NCBI RefSeq assembly: GCF_001879695.1
Contig: NZ_MNBL01000115.1
Coordinates: 28,290-92,289, forward strand
Source of the DNA: Nioella sediminis
GTDB taxonomy: Bacteria > Pseudomonadota > Alphaproteobacteria > Rhodobacterales > Rhodobacteraceae
Direction: 5' to 3'
Length of the DNA stretch: 64,000 bases
The notes below the pieces were generated by a model. The model was not told the DNA's origin, ran no database searches, and saw nothing but the letters and a program-made list of their open reading frames with translations. Every line of letters starts with the position of its first letter. Positions within the stretch are counted from its first letter, which is position 1. The translations under genes and the position numbers were made by a program. Positions 26,474 to 34,836 of the stretch are shown in pieces.

Positions 26474-26605
26474 ATGATCAAGACCATCGTCATCGGGTCC
26501 TGCGTTTCCGTGCAGGGCACATTCGTTAAGGCGCTTGCGAACGGGCATGTTGTCGTGCGGGTCGGCCAGACCGAATTCGCTGGCCGCCCGGTGGTTGCCG
26601 CCTAG
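26474..26605 (+). CDS. conserved 43-residue protein
   Basis: ATG at 26474, preceded by GGGGAGAGGCC, opens a 43-codon frame ending in TAG at 26603-26605. The protein MIKTIVIGSCVSVQGTFVKA... ends in VRVGQTEFAGRPVVAA. It has a short hydrophobic N-terminus and a basic/Gly C-terminal half and resembles small proteins found in other Rhodobacterales, by memory. Its stop overlaps the hemH stop (CTAG). It is too short for standard annotation pipelines. A 106-bp spacer separates it from mutT. Confidence 0.6.
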   Translation: MIKTIVIGSCVSVQGTFVKALANGHVVVRVGQTEFAGRPVVAA

Positions 26606-27642
26606 ATCCAGCCAGACAGGTTTACGTCGATCACGTCCGCGAGGGCAGAGATGTGAGCCGCCTCGTCGTTGAGGCACGGGATATAGGTAAACTGTTCTCC
26701 GCCGGCCTCTTCGAAGCTTTCCTTGATCTCTTCGTTGATCTCTTCCAGCGTCTCGATGCAATCGGCTGAGAAGGCAGGCGCAATGACAGCGATCCGCTTT
26801 TTGCCCGCCTCCGCCAGCCGCGCGACCTCCTCGACCGTGTAGGGTTTCAGCCATTCCTCGGGCCCGAATTTCGACTGGAAGGTGGTGACGATCTGGCTCT
26901 TGTCCCAGCCCAACCGCTCGCGCAGCAGACGCGTCGTCTTCTGGCATTGGCAGTGGTAGGGATCGCCCTGCATCAGGTAGCGTTCCGGCATCCCGTGATA
27001 GGAGGCGACCAGAATGTCCGGTTTCTCTTCCATCGCCGCATAGGCCTTCTCCACCGATCCGGCCAGCGCCTCCACGTAAGACGGATGATCGAAATAGGCG
27101 GGCAGGGTGCGGACCGATGGCTGCCATGCCTCTTCCATCAGCGCGCGGAAGAACTGGTCATTCGCAGTGGCGGAGGTTGCACCGGCATATTGCGGGTAGA
27201 GCGGCACGAACAGGATCTTGTCGCAGCCCGCCTCGACCATCGCCCGCACCTTCGATTTCGTCGACGGGTTGCCGTAGCGCATGCAGAAATCGACCATCAC
27301 CCTGTCGCCGTGCCGTTCCTGCATCTCGGCGACCATCTTGGCGGTCTGATCCTTGGTGATGGTCATCAGCGGGCTTTCGCCCTTGTCGTGATTCCAGATC
27401 GACTTGTAGGCCGCGCCGGAACTGAAGGGCCGCTTGGTCAGGATGATCGCCTGAAGGATCGGCTGCCATTTCCAGGCGGGGTAGTCGATCACGCGCTTGT
27501 CCGACAGGAACTCGTTCAGATAGCGGCGCATCGGCCAGTAGCTGTAATCGTCGGGCGTACCGAGATTGGCGAGCAGGACGCCGATCTTCCCGAATTTGAC
27601 GGGCGGATGGTCTGCGGGGGCGTGCGGCAGAGCTTGGGTCAT
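26602..27642 (-). CDS. hemH: ferrochelatase
   Basis: A 346-residue enzyme that inserts ferrous iron into protoporphyrin IX, the last step of haem synthesis. GVLLANLGTPD, CMRYGNPS, FVPLYPQYAGAT, VASYHGMPERYL (catalytic His) and PAFSADCIETLEEI are all present. ATG at 27642 overlaps the stop of the upstream methyltransferase gene (ATGA). The 3' end overlaps the stop of the 43-residue protein on the opposite strand. Confidence 0.97.
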   Translation of the reverse strand: MTQALPHAPADHPPVKFGKIGVLLANLGTPDDYSYWPMRRYLNEFLSDKRVIDYPAWKWQPILQAIILTKRPFSSGAAYKSIWNHDKGESPLMTITKDQTAKMVAEMQERHGDRVMVDFCMRYGNPSTKSKVRAMVEAGCDKILFVPLYPQYAGATSATANDQFFRALMEEAWQPSVRTLPAYFDHPSYVEALAGSVEKAYAAMEEKPDILVASYHGMPERYLMQGDPYHCQCQKTTRLLRERLGWDKSQIVTTFQSKFGPEEWLKPYTVEEVARLAEAGKKRIAVIAPAFSADCIETLEEINEEIKESFEEAGGEQFTYIPCLNDEAAHISALADVIDVNLSGWI

Positions 27643-28493
27643 TCCTGGCCTCTTTTGTTCAGTACCGGCACGGGCCGGGCGGTTTCATCGAATTCGGTTG
27701 TGTCCAGCGCCTCGGCCAGCCTTGCGGCGGCGGATCCGGGGCGAAGCGGTTTCTGCTGGCTGTCATGCGGGCTCCAGCCCGTCAGGAACACCAGTTCAAA
27801 TGTCGCGGCGATGCGGTCGTCCTCGGCCGGGAATCTCTCGGCGTAGATTTGTGCGGCCCGGGCAAAAAGGGCGCGGGGCGGGGTGGCCTTGTGGCGCGCG
27901 GCGAGCGCATTCGTCTCGCCCATATCCCGCAAATCGCGCAGCAGGTGGAACAGGGTCTGATAGGTCACTCGCTGCGGCAGGCGGTCGGCGACGGGCAGCG
28001 ACAGGCCAGCGCGGCCCAGAAGCCCGCCGAGGTCGCGGATCTCGCCCATCGGGGCCACGCGGGGGGACAGCCCGCCCATGACCTCGCTCTCGGCCTGCGC
28101 CAGCGCGGTGCGCAGCTCGTTCAGGGTCTCGCCCCCCAGCATCGTCACCATCAGTAGCCCGTCGGGCCGCAGCGCGCGGCGGCATTGCACCAGTTGCCCC
28201 ACCGGGTCCTCTGCCCAATGCAGGCCCATTACGTGAAGCACGAGATCATGCGCGCCGGGGTCCAGCGCCAGCAGGTCGGAATCAGGCACGACCACCGCGC
28301 CGGGCAGGAAATCGGCCCACAGGTCCGGAAAAGGGGTCACGATCGCAGGCGATGTAAACGTCCTGTTAACGTCGAGCAGTCTTTCCTGAAGTTCGAACCG
28401 CGCCTCGTCATGCAGAAAACCCGCCCGATCCAGCCGCGCGCGGGCGCGATGGCGGGACAAGGCCTCTTGATCAATCAGCTTAGGCCGGGTCAT
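27639..28493 (-). CDS. class I SAM-dependent methyltransferase (BioC/NDUFAF5-like)
   Basis: A 284-residue protein. LHVMGLHWAEDPVGQLVQCRRALRPDGLLMVTML contains motifs II-III of Rossmann methyltransferases. The nucleotide-binding motif I is weak (no clear GxGxG), as in the NDUFAF5/BioC-like alphaproteobacterial group, some of which hydroxylate an arginine in complex I. Start at 28493 (MTRPKLIDQEAL) fits homologues; ATG at 28511 adds six residues. It overlaps hemH by 4 bp and is divergent from comF by 42 bp. Confidence 0.75.
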   Translation of the reverse strand: MTRPKLIDQEALSRHRARARLDRAGFLHDEARFELQERLLDVNRTFTSPAIVTPFPDLWADFLPGAVVVPDSDLLALDPGAHDLVLHVMGLHWAEDPVGQLVQCRRALRPDGLLMVTMLGGETLNELRTALAQAESEVMGGLSPRVAPMGEIRDLGGLLGRAGLSLPVADRLPQRVTYQTLFHLLRDLRDMGETNALAARHKATPPRALFARAAQIYAERFPAEDDRIAATFELVFLTGWSPHDSQQKPLRPGSAAARLAEALDTTEFDETARPVPVLNKRGQE

Positions 28494-28535
28494 GTCAGTC
28501 TTGGCGGTCATGTCGCAGCAACCTAGGGGGCCGGG

Positions 28536-29258
28536 ATGAAATTGCAAACGGCTGTGAATGCGGTGTTTCCGCCCGATTGCGTCTGTTGCGGTGCGCCGGT
28601 CGAGACGGAGTTCGGCCTCTGCGCAAATTGTTGGAGCGATACGCCCTTCATCAACGGCCCTTCCTGCGACCAATGCGGCACACCCCTGCCCGGATCTGAC
28701 CCGGATGAGGGCCTGCGCTGCGATGACTGCATGACCATCGCACGTCCCTGGGATAAGGGGCGCGCTGTCTTCACATATTCCGGCAATGGGCGAAAGATGG
28801 TTCTGCGCCTGAAACACGGCGACCAGCCCGCGATTGCACGTGCGGCGGGCAAATGGATGGCCGCCAAGGCGGGGCCATTGATGAACGACAATACCGTGAT
28901 CGTGCCCATCCCCCTGCACTGGTGGCGGCTGTTTCGCCGCAAAGTGAACCAGTCGGCGCTGCTGGCACAGGCGCTGGCCAATGAAACACAGGCCTTCTTT
29001 GCCCCGGACGCGTTGAAACGCATCCGCAAGACCGCCAGTCAGGACGGAAAGGGCCGGGAAGAACGGTTCGAAAACCTGCGCGATTCCATCCATCCGCATC
29101 CCAAGAGGGGCCATATTCTGGTGGGCCGCGATATCCTGCTGGTCGACGACGTGATGACCTCGGGCGCCACCTTTGCCGCCGCCGCGCAAGCCTGCCATGA
29201 CGCAGGCGCAGAGAACGTTCGCGTGATGGCACTGGCGCGCGTGGCCAAGGATGCCTAA
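28536..29258 (+). CDS. ComF-family phosphoribosyltransferase-like protein
   Basis: A 240-residue protein. The N-terminus holds zinc-finger-like Cys pairs (DCVCCGAP, LCANCW, CDQCGTPL, RCDDC). The C-terminal half has a phosphoribosyltransferase fold with PRPP loop ILLVDDVMTSGAT near residue 208. ComF is involved in DNA uptake in competent bacteria, but the nucleotide activity is unclear. First gene of a closely packed set with grxC, a nitrilase-family gene and a MarR regulator. Confidence 0.9.
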   Translation: MKLQTAVNAVFPPDCVCCGAPVETEFGLCANCWSDTPFINGPSCDQCGTPLPGSDPDEGLRCDDCMTIARPWDKGRAVFTYSGNGRKMVLRLKHGDQPAIARAAGKWMAAKAGPLMNDNTVIVPIPLHWWRLFRRKVNQSALLAQALANETQAFFAPDALKRIRKTASQDGKGREERFENLRDSIHPHPKRGHILVGRDILLVDDVMTSGATFAAAAQACHDAGAENVRVMALARVAKDA

Positions 29259-29297
29259 CTAGGGGGCCGAACAGGACGATTTTTCGGGACCAGACCT

Positions 29298-29555
29298 ATG
29301 CAGACTGTTGAAATCTACACCTCGCCCTTCTGTGGCTATTGCCACGCGGCCAAGCGGTTGCTGTCGGACAAGGGCATCAGCTTTGCCGAGTATGACGTGG
29401 CGCGCGCGCCTGAGAAGCGGCAGGAAATGCTGAGCCGCGCCAATGGCCGCCACACCGTGCCGCAGATTTTCGTGGGCCAGACCCATGTGGGCGGCTACGA
29501 TGACATGGCCGCGCTCGACCGCGCGGGGAAATTGGACAAACTGCTGCAGGGCTGA
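29298..29555 (+). CDS. grxC: glutaredoxin 3
   Basis: An 85-residue glutathione-dependent disulfide reductase. The dithiol active site is Cys12-Gly-Tyr-Cys15 (SPFCGYCHAAK). The cis-proline HTVPQIFVG and the GGYDDM glutathione loop are intact. It ends exactly one base before the start of the next gene. Cytoplasmic. Confidence 0.96.
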   Translation: MQTVEIYTSPFCGYCHAAKRLLSDKGISFAEYDVARAPEKRQEMLSRANGRHTVPQIFVGQTHVGGYDDMAALDRAGKLDKLLQG

Positions 29556-30389
29556 ATGCGCGCCGCGATTTTGCAGATGTGCTCCTCGGACGATCCGGGG
29601 GAGAATGCCAAAACGGTTCTGGCGGCGATGGCAAAGGCCAAGGCCGCCGGGGCCGACATCCTGCTGACACCGGAAGTCACCAATTGCGTGTCCCAGAGCC
29701 GCAGCCATCAGGCGGCGGTTCTGCACCCGCAGGATAGTGACCCGACCCTTGCCGCCGTTCGTCAAGCGGCGCAAGAGGCGGGCCTCTGGGTGCTGCTCGG
29801 CTCGCTCGGGCTGCAATCGGGCGATCCGGATGGGCGCTTTGCCAACCGGTCCTTGCTGATCTCTGACACCGGCGACATCGCCGCGTGGTACGACAAGATC
29901 CACATGTTCGACGTGAACGTGACGGAAACCGAGACGTTCCGCGAATCCGACGGCTACCGCCCCGGCGACCGCGCCGTGGTGGCAGACACCCCTTGGGCGC
30001 GGTTTGGCCTGTCCATCTGCTACGACATGCGCTTCGCCTATCTTTACCGGGATCTCGCCAAGGCGGGCGCGCAGGTGCTGACCGTGCCTGCCGCGTTTTC
30101 CCCCGTAACCGGCAAGGCCCATTGGGAAACGCTGTTGCGGGCGCGGGCCATCGAAACCGGCTGTTTCGTCATCGCGCCCGCGCAGACGGGCGACCACAAT
30201 GTCAGCCGAGGCAAACCCCGCCAGACCCATGGCCACAGCCTTGTGGTGGCCCCATGGGGCGAGGTTCTGCTGGATGCGGGCACCGAACCGGGGCTGCATG
30301 TCATTGACGTGGACGTCAAAGAGGTGGACAAGGCACGGGGGCGTGTGCCCTCGATCCGACATGACCGGCCCTATACTTTGGTGACATGA
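29556..30389 (+). CDS. carbon-nitrogen hydrolase (Nit/omega-amidase type)
   Basis: A 277-residue nitrilase-superfamily amidohydrolase. The Glu-Lys-Cys triad is in LTPEVTNC, YDKIHMFDVNV and GLSICYDMRF. MFDVNVTETETFRESD is characteristic of the Nit group that deaminates damaged glutathione or related 2-oxo-amides. Its ATG follows the grxC TGA directly, so it is co-translated with glutaredoxin. That fits a glutathione-repair role. Next gene overlaps by 4 bp (ATGA). Confidence 0.88.
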   Translation: MRAAILQMCSSDDPGENAKTVLAAMAKAKAAGADILLTPEVTNCVSQSRSHQAAVLHPQDSDPTLAAVRQAAQEAGLWVLLGSLGLQSGDPDGRFANRSLLISDTGDIAAWYDKIHMFDVNVTETETFRESDGYRPGDRAVVADTPWARFGLSICYDMRFAYLYRDLAKAGAQVLTVPAAFSPVTGKAHWETLLRARAIETGCFVIAPAQTGDHNVSRGKPRQTHGHSLVVAPWGEVLLDAGTEPGLHVIDVDVKEVDKARGRVPSIRHDRPYTLVT

Positions 30390-30835
30390 GCTCTAACGAC
30401 GATCCCCTAGCCATTGCCCTGTTCTCTGAACTGTTCATGGCCGACCAACTGGCGCGGTCCCTGCTGAGCAAGGCGCTGCCCAAGGGGATGGAGCTGAGCC
30501 ATTTTTCCGTGCTGAACCACCTGGCCCGGTCGAACGAGGAACGCAGCCCAGCGCAACTGGCGCGGCTGTTCCACGTCACGCGCGGGGCGATGACCAACAC
30601 GCTGAACCGGCTGGAGATCGCGGGCCACGTGCATATCCGCCCCGACTGGGACGACGCCCGCCGCAAATTCGTGGCAATCAGCCCCTCCGGCCGCGCCGCC
30701 CGGGACGCCGCCCTGCAAACCATCGCGCCCATCCTCAGCCGCACCGTCCAGGAAGTCGGCGCCGACCGGGTGAGAGCCGCCCTGCCAGTCATCCGCGAAA
30801 TGCGGATCGAACTGGAAGTCGCGCAGAAGGATTGA
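30386..30835 (+). CDS. MarR-family transcription regulator
   Basis: A 149-residue winged-helix protein: LLSKALPKGMELSHFSVLNHL, the recognition segment QLARLFHVTRGAMTNTLNRL and the wing WDDARRKFVAISPSG. Typical dimer-forming N- and C-terminal helices. It ends the comF-grxC-nit operon, overlapping the nitrilase gene stop (ATGA). MarR proteins often sense phenolic or oxidising signals; the ligand here is unknown. Confidence 0.9.
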   Translation: MSSNDDPLAIALFSELFMADQLARSLLSKALPKGMELSHFSVLNHLARSNEERSPAQLARLFHVTRGAMTNTLNRLEIAGHVHIRPDWDDARRKFVAISPSGRAARDAALQTIAPILSRTVQEVGADRVRAALPVIREMRIELEVAQKD

Positions 30836-30881
30836 GGGGGACGTTTCGTGCCTCTAACGGCTGCTCAGAGGCCAACCTTGA

Positions 30882-31053
30882 CATTGCCCGCGCAGACTCA
30901 AGGCCGAAGCCCGACGCGCATCGCCGACGCGCCCCCACGCGGAGGCGATTTGGCTGATGCAGGCGCGCCGCAGTGAAGTTGCGCGGATTGGGCTGACATA
31001 AACTGCCTGCTTCCAAAGTCGGATCGCCCCCGCGCGCGTCGTCGATACGCGGC
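30882..31053 (-). repeat. dispersed intergenic repeat, copy 1
   Basis: The reverse strand aligns over about 172 bp with 55960-56133. Two blocks are identical: 31018-31043 (26 bp) and 30919-30953 (35 bp); the stretch between differs by a single-base length change. The frames shift between copies, so it is a DNA-level repeat rather than a gene. It fills most of the 301-bp gap between marR and the DUF2189 gene. Nothing else was recognised there. Confidence 0.75.
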
Positions 31054-31136
31054 TTATCTCCGGGCCGGCACCGATGTTGTCGTTCGTACTGCGGACGCCG
31101 GTTGGCATCCGCATGGTCTTTCGTAGTCGGTGCCGA

Positions 31137-31934
31137 TCACGCCTCCACCGGTGAAACTGCCCGCCGATAGAGATGCCATGTGGTGTGGCCAAGGATCGGC
31201 AGAGTGAAGATCAGGCCCAGGAACGCGGGGACCAGCGACAGCATTATGGTCACCGAGATGGTCGCGGCCCAGGTCAGCATGACGCCCTTGTTCTCAACCA
31301 CGACGCGGATGGAGGTGAGCATGGCGGTCACGAAATCAAGCTCCCGGTCCAGCAGCATGGGCATGGCAATGACGGTCACGGAAAACAGGACCGCCGACAG
31401 GCCCGCGCCGACGACCGTTCCAACGGCAAGGAAGGTCCAGCCCTCCGGCGTGAAGAACACGATGCTCAGAAACCCATCAACATCCGAGAAAGATGCATCC
31501 TGCAGGATGATCGCGAGCCACAGCCGGATCTGGTAGACCCACACCCAGAAGATGAACAGGGTGGTGAAGGCCATCCACCCCAGTTCGCGTTTCCGCTGAT
31601 CGGCCATGACCGTGAGGATATCCGACCAGCCGAAATGTTCCCCCCTCTGCATCCGTCGGGACATTTCATAAAGCCCGGCGGCGGCGAACGGTGCGACCAG
31701 CGGGAAGCCCACGGCGGCAGGGATGACCATCCAGATCTTGCCAAGCCAGACGAGCGCCCAGATGAAGAGAATACCGAACAAAGCGTAGAACAGGCCGAAA
31801 AAGCCGCTCATGACCGGGCGCGCCAGAAAGTCGGAAAACCCAGCTTTTAGTGACTCGGTGATATCTTCCTTGGTCACCTTGTTGACTGCGAGCGTGGCCG
31901 GCTGGCGTGGGGCCTCTGTGGTCTTGGTTGGCAT
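31137..31934 (-). CDS. DUF2189-family membrane protein
   Basis: A 265-residue integral membrane protein with about six hydrophobic segments. The DUF2189 signature is SLKAGFSDFLARPVMSGFFG, later GLYEMSRRMQRGE and MPMLLDRELDFVTAM. Function unknown; common in Rhodobacterales. ATG at 31934 (MPTKTTEAP) follows GGGAGGAG. Confidence 0.88.
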   Translation of the reverse strand: MPTKTTEAPRQPATLAVNKVTKEDITESLKAGFSDFLARPVMSGFFGLFYALFGILFIWALVWLGKIWMVIPAAVGFPLVAPFAAAGLYEMSRRMQRGEHFGWSDILTVMADQRKRELGWMAFTTLFIFWVWVYQIRLWLAIILQDASFSDVDGFLSIVFFTPEGWTFLAVGTVVGAGLSAVLFSVTVIAMPMLLDRELDFVTAMLTSIRVVVENKGVMLTWAATISVTIMLSLVPAFLGLIFTLPILGHTTWHLYRRAVSPVEA

Positions 31935-32161
31935 GGCATACTCCTCCCAAAGCATGGTGCCGGGATGATCTCTCGACCAACGGATCGGGTGACGGCGGAG
32001 ACATCCCTCCTCCGCCAAGAAGTTTGCAACAGGTCAGGAATTGAGGCAAGGCGTGCGAATTGCCACCGCTTCTCTCGGCGGCGGTATCGCTCTGGCGCCA
32101 GATTTTCTTGAGGTTGGTCCGCATGCACCGGCGCTGGTAGTCCCGATCGGAGAGCGGGGAT

Positions 32162-32905
32162 TTACCGCTTCACGCTCGCCGTCACGTAGTTGACGCTCAG
32201 GTCGCGGTCCGAGATGGACCAGCGCCAGCTGATGGGGTTGAAGACGAAGCCCTTGCGGTCCACCGGGTCTAGCCCGGCCGTTTCGATCAGAGCAAACAGC
32301 TCGTCGGGCGTGATGAACTTGTGCCATTCATGCGTGCCCTTGGGCAGCCAGCGCATCACGTATTCAGCGCCGACAATGGCCAGCGCGAAGCTTTTCGGGT
32401 TCCGGTTGATCGTCGAACAGATCATCAGACCGCCCGGTTTCAGCAGCTGCCGGCAGGCGGTCAGGTAGGCCTGCGGGTCGGCGACATGCTCGACCACTTC
32501 CATGTTCAGGACCACGTCGAACTGTTCTCCAGCTTCCGCCAGAGCCTCGGCGGTCGTGTGGCGATAGTCGATCTCGAGCCCCGATTGTTCGGCGTGCACC
32601 TGCGCCACGGGAATGTTGCGTTCGGCCGCATCGGCCCCCACGACCGTGGCCCCAAGCCGCGCCATCGGTTCCGACAGCAACCCGCCGCCACAGCCGATAT
32701 CCAGCAGGCGCAGCCCATAGAAAGGCCTGGCATCGCGCAGGTCGCGCCCGAATTCCGCGGCAATCTGCGCGGTAATATAGTCCAGCCGGATCGGGTTCAT
32801 CATGTGCAGGGGCGCGAACTTGCCCTTCGGATCCCACCATTCCGCTGCCATGGCCTCGAACTTGGCGATTTCAGCGTCATCAACAGTATTCGTGGCGCTG
32901 TTCAT
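32162..32905 (-). CDS. ubiG: bifunctional ubiquinone O-methyltransferase
   Basis: A 247-residue SAM-dependent enzyme that performs both O-methylations in ubiquinone synthesis. Motif I is [19 protein letters not shown] near residue 69; [14 protein letters not shown] and [13 protein letters not shown] are UbiG hallmarks. ATG at 32905 was chosen because AAGGGG lies six bases upstream; ATG at 32911 sits directly on that site. The 227-bp gap to the DUF2189 gene holds no supported feature. Confidence 0.95.
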   Translation of the reverse strand: MNSATNTVDDAEIAKFEAMAAEWWDPKGKFAPLHMMNPIRLDYITAQIAAEFGRDLRDARPFYGLRLLDIGCGGGLLSEPMARLGATVVGADAAERNIPVAQVHAEQSGLEIDYRHTTAEALAEAGEQFDVVLNMEVVEHVADPQAYLTACRQLLKPGGLMICSTINRNPKSFALAIVGAEYVMRWLPKGTHEWHKFITPDELFALIETAGLDPVDRKGFVFNPISWRWSISDRDLSVNYVTASVKR

Positions 32906-32977
32906 GGACATCCCCTTCCGATCTTGTCATCGTGGCAGGCATAGCAGACCCACCCCATCGGTCTATATAGGGGAAAC

Positions 32978-33967
32978 ATGGACAAATTCTCCGGCCAAAA
33001 GCGCGCAGGCGCCTATCTCTACCCGCCGATCGACCCGTTCGATCAGCGGATGCTGGATGTGGGCGACGGGCATCAGATCTATGTGGAGCAATGCGGCAAT
33101 CCCGATGGCGCGCCGGTCGTGGTGCTGCATGGCGGGCCCGGTGGCGGCTGCAGCCCGGCGATGCGGCGCTATTTCGACCCCGAGGCGTTTCGGGTGATCC
33201 TGTTCGATCAGCGCGGCTGCGGACGGTCGCGGCCCCATGCGTCCACCAAGGACAACACGACCTGGCATCTGGTGGCGGATATCGAGCGGATCCGGACGGT
33301 GCTTGGCATCGACAGATGGGCCGTCTTTGGCGGCAGTTGGGGCGCGACCTTGGCCCTGGTCTATGCGGAAACGCATCCCGAGCGGGCGGCGTTCCTGGCC
33401 CTGCGCGGTGTCTTCCTGTCAACACAGCGAGAGCTCGACTGGTTCTATGGCGGTGGCGCGGGGCAGTTCTGGCCGGAACAATGGGCGCGGTTCTCGGCGC
33501 TGATACCGGAGGATGAACGCGGCGACATGATCGCGGCCTATAACCGGCGGCTGTTTTCCGGCGACCTGATGGTCGAAACCCGCCATGCCCGCGCCTGGTC
33601 GGCCTGGGAAAACGCGCTGGCCTCGGTTGAAAGCGACGGCAATCCAGGCGAGGCCCCGGCGGATTACGCCCGCGCCTTCGCCCGGCTGGAGAACCACTAT
33701 TTCGTCAACAAGGGCTTCCTGCAGGAAGATGGCCAGATCCTGCGCGACCTGCCGAAGATCGCCCATATCCCCGGCGTCATCGTGCAGGGCCGCTATGACA
33801 TGATCTGCCCGCCCCGGTCGGCGCATGACCTGGCGCAGGGCTGGCGGTCTGGTCGGCTGCATATGGTCCGCGCGGCGGGGCATGCGCTATCGGAACCCGG
33901 TATCAGCTTTGAGCTGGTGCGGGTGATGAAGCAGGTCGGGCAGAACCGTGGGAAATTCGGGCTTTAG
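32978..33967 (+). CDS. pip: prolyl aminopeptidase
   Basis: A 329-residue alpha/beta-hydrolase of peptidase family S33 that releases N-terminal proline. The oxyanion motif is HGGPGGGCSPAM, the DQRGCGRS loop follows, and the nucleophile is Ser in GGSWGATLAL near residue 128. The active-site Asp is in GRYDMICPP and His in AAGHALSEPG. Length and order are standard. Cytoplasmic. Divergent from ubiG. Confidence 0.96.
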   Translation: MDKFSGQKRAGAYLYPPIDPFDQRMLDVGDGHQIYVEQCGNPDGAPVVVLHGGPGGGCSPAMRRYFDPEAFRVILFDQRGCGRSRPHASTKDNTTWHLVADIERIRTVLGIDRWAVFGGSWGATLALVYAETHPERAAFLALRGVFLSTQRELDWFYGGGAGQFWPEQWARFSALIPEDERGDMIAAYNRRLFSGDLMVETRHARAWSAWENALASVESDGNPGEAPADYARAFARLENHYFVNKGFLQEDGQILRDLPKIAHIPGVIVQGRYDMICPPRSAHDLAQGWRSGRLHMVRAAGHALSEPGISFELVRVMKQVGQNRGKFGL

Positions 33968-33974
33968 GGTCTGA

Positions 33975-34340
33975 TCAGTCGAACTGCACCAGGGCCGCCT
34001 CGAACGGGCCTTTGCTGATCACAGCAGTATGATGCCCCTTTCCGTGGGTATCCTCCATCCGCCAGACATCGCCCTTGCAGATTTCCCGTGCTTCGCCGTC
34101 GCTGGCCGTGACTCGGACCGCGCCGCCAAGGCAGAACAGCGTCTGTCGCTTGGGAGTGGGATGGATGGGTTCGTCCCACCCCGGATCGAGCCGCAGGAAG
34201 ACAGTGGTCTTGGCTGCTTCCACCTCGGAAACGAAAATCGCCTTGGCGGGTGGGGCAAAGGTCCGCTCCTCCAGCGGCACTTCGACCGTGCGCCAGTGGC
34301 TTTCGCCGTCAGCGCTGGCGTAGAGATTGTGATAGTGCAT
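33975..34340 (-). CDS. cupin-domain protein
   Basis: A 121-residue protein, MHYHNLYASADGESHWR at the start. The cupin core includes FLRLDPGWDEPIHPTPKRQT and LGGAVRVTASDGEAREICKGD. Metal-ligand histidines are fewer than in canonical cupins. Probably a small-molecule-binding protein or an isomerase-like enzyme; role unknown. It lies 14 bp downstream of the DMT gene on the same strand, probably an operon. Confidence 0.75.
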   Translation of the reverse strand: MHYHNLYASADGESHWRTVEVPLEERTFAPPAKAIFVSEVEAAKTTVFLRLDPGWDEPIHPTPKRQTLFCLGGAVRVTASDGEAREICKGDVWRMEDTHGKGHHTAVISKGPFEAALVQFD

Positions 34341-34354
34341 GTCGTTTTCCCCAA

Positions 34355-34798
34355 TCAGCGAAACGTCACAAGGTATACGCCACCTATCACCAACACCGCC
34401 CCCAGAACCTTGCCAATGGTCAGGTCGCTTGCGGGCACCCCGAACAGGCCGAAGTAGCCAAAGACCAGCCCGGCCAGAACCTGCCCTGACACCAGCAAAA
34501 CGAAAAACGCCCCGATGCCGATCCGCGGGATCAGGAAGCTGGACCCGATGATCATGCCCGCGCTCATCACGCCCGCTGTCAGCAACCATAGCGGCAGGGT
34601 GCCGATGCCGCGAAACTGTTCCATCCGGCTGCCGCTGGCGATGGCGATGATGACCGAGGAGATTAGGGCAACAGCGAAGAAGGGCACGTTTGCCATCGGG
34701 CCTGATCCCAGGATGCGAGCCGTTTGCGTGATCATTGGCAGGTAGATCGAGATGATTGCCCCCATCAGAAGTGACAGGGCAATGAGATAAATGGACAT
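34355..34798 (-). CDS. DMT-family (DUF606/YdcZ) membrane protein
   Basis: A 147-residue protein with five hydrophobic segments, starting MSIYLIALSLLMGAIISIYLP. GQVLAGLVFGYFGLFGVP and VLGAVLVIGGVYLV match the DUF606/YdcZ small drug/metabolite transporter-like family. Half-size members usually dimerise. Substrate unknown. Confidence 0.85.
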   Translation of the reverse strand: MSIYLIALSLLMGAIISIYLPMITQTARILGSGPMANVPFFAVALISSVIIAIASGSRMEQFRGIGTLPLWLLTAGVMSAGMIIGSSFLIPRIGIGAFFVLLVSGQVLAGLVFGYFGLFGVPASDLTIGKVLGAVLVIGGVYLVTFR

Positions 34799-34836
34799 GA
34801 GTTTCCCCCCTTTCGCATCAGGTGCGTGTGGAAAGG

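Noticed and set aside
28494..29198. long N-terminal extension of the BioC-like methyltransferase frame
   Set aside because: The extension is antisense to comF; homology starts at 28493 or 28511.
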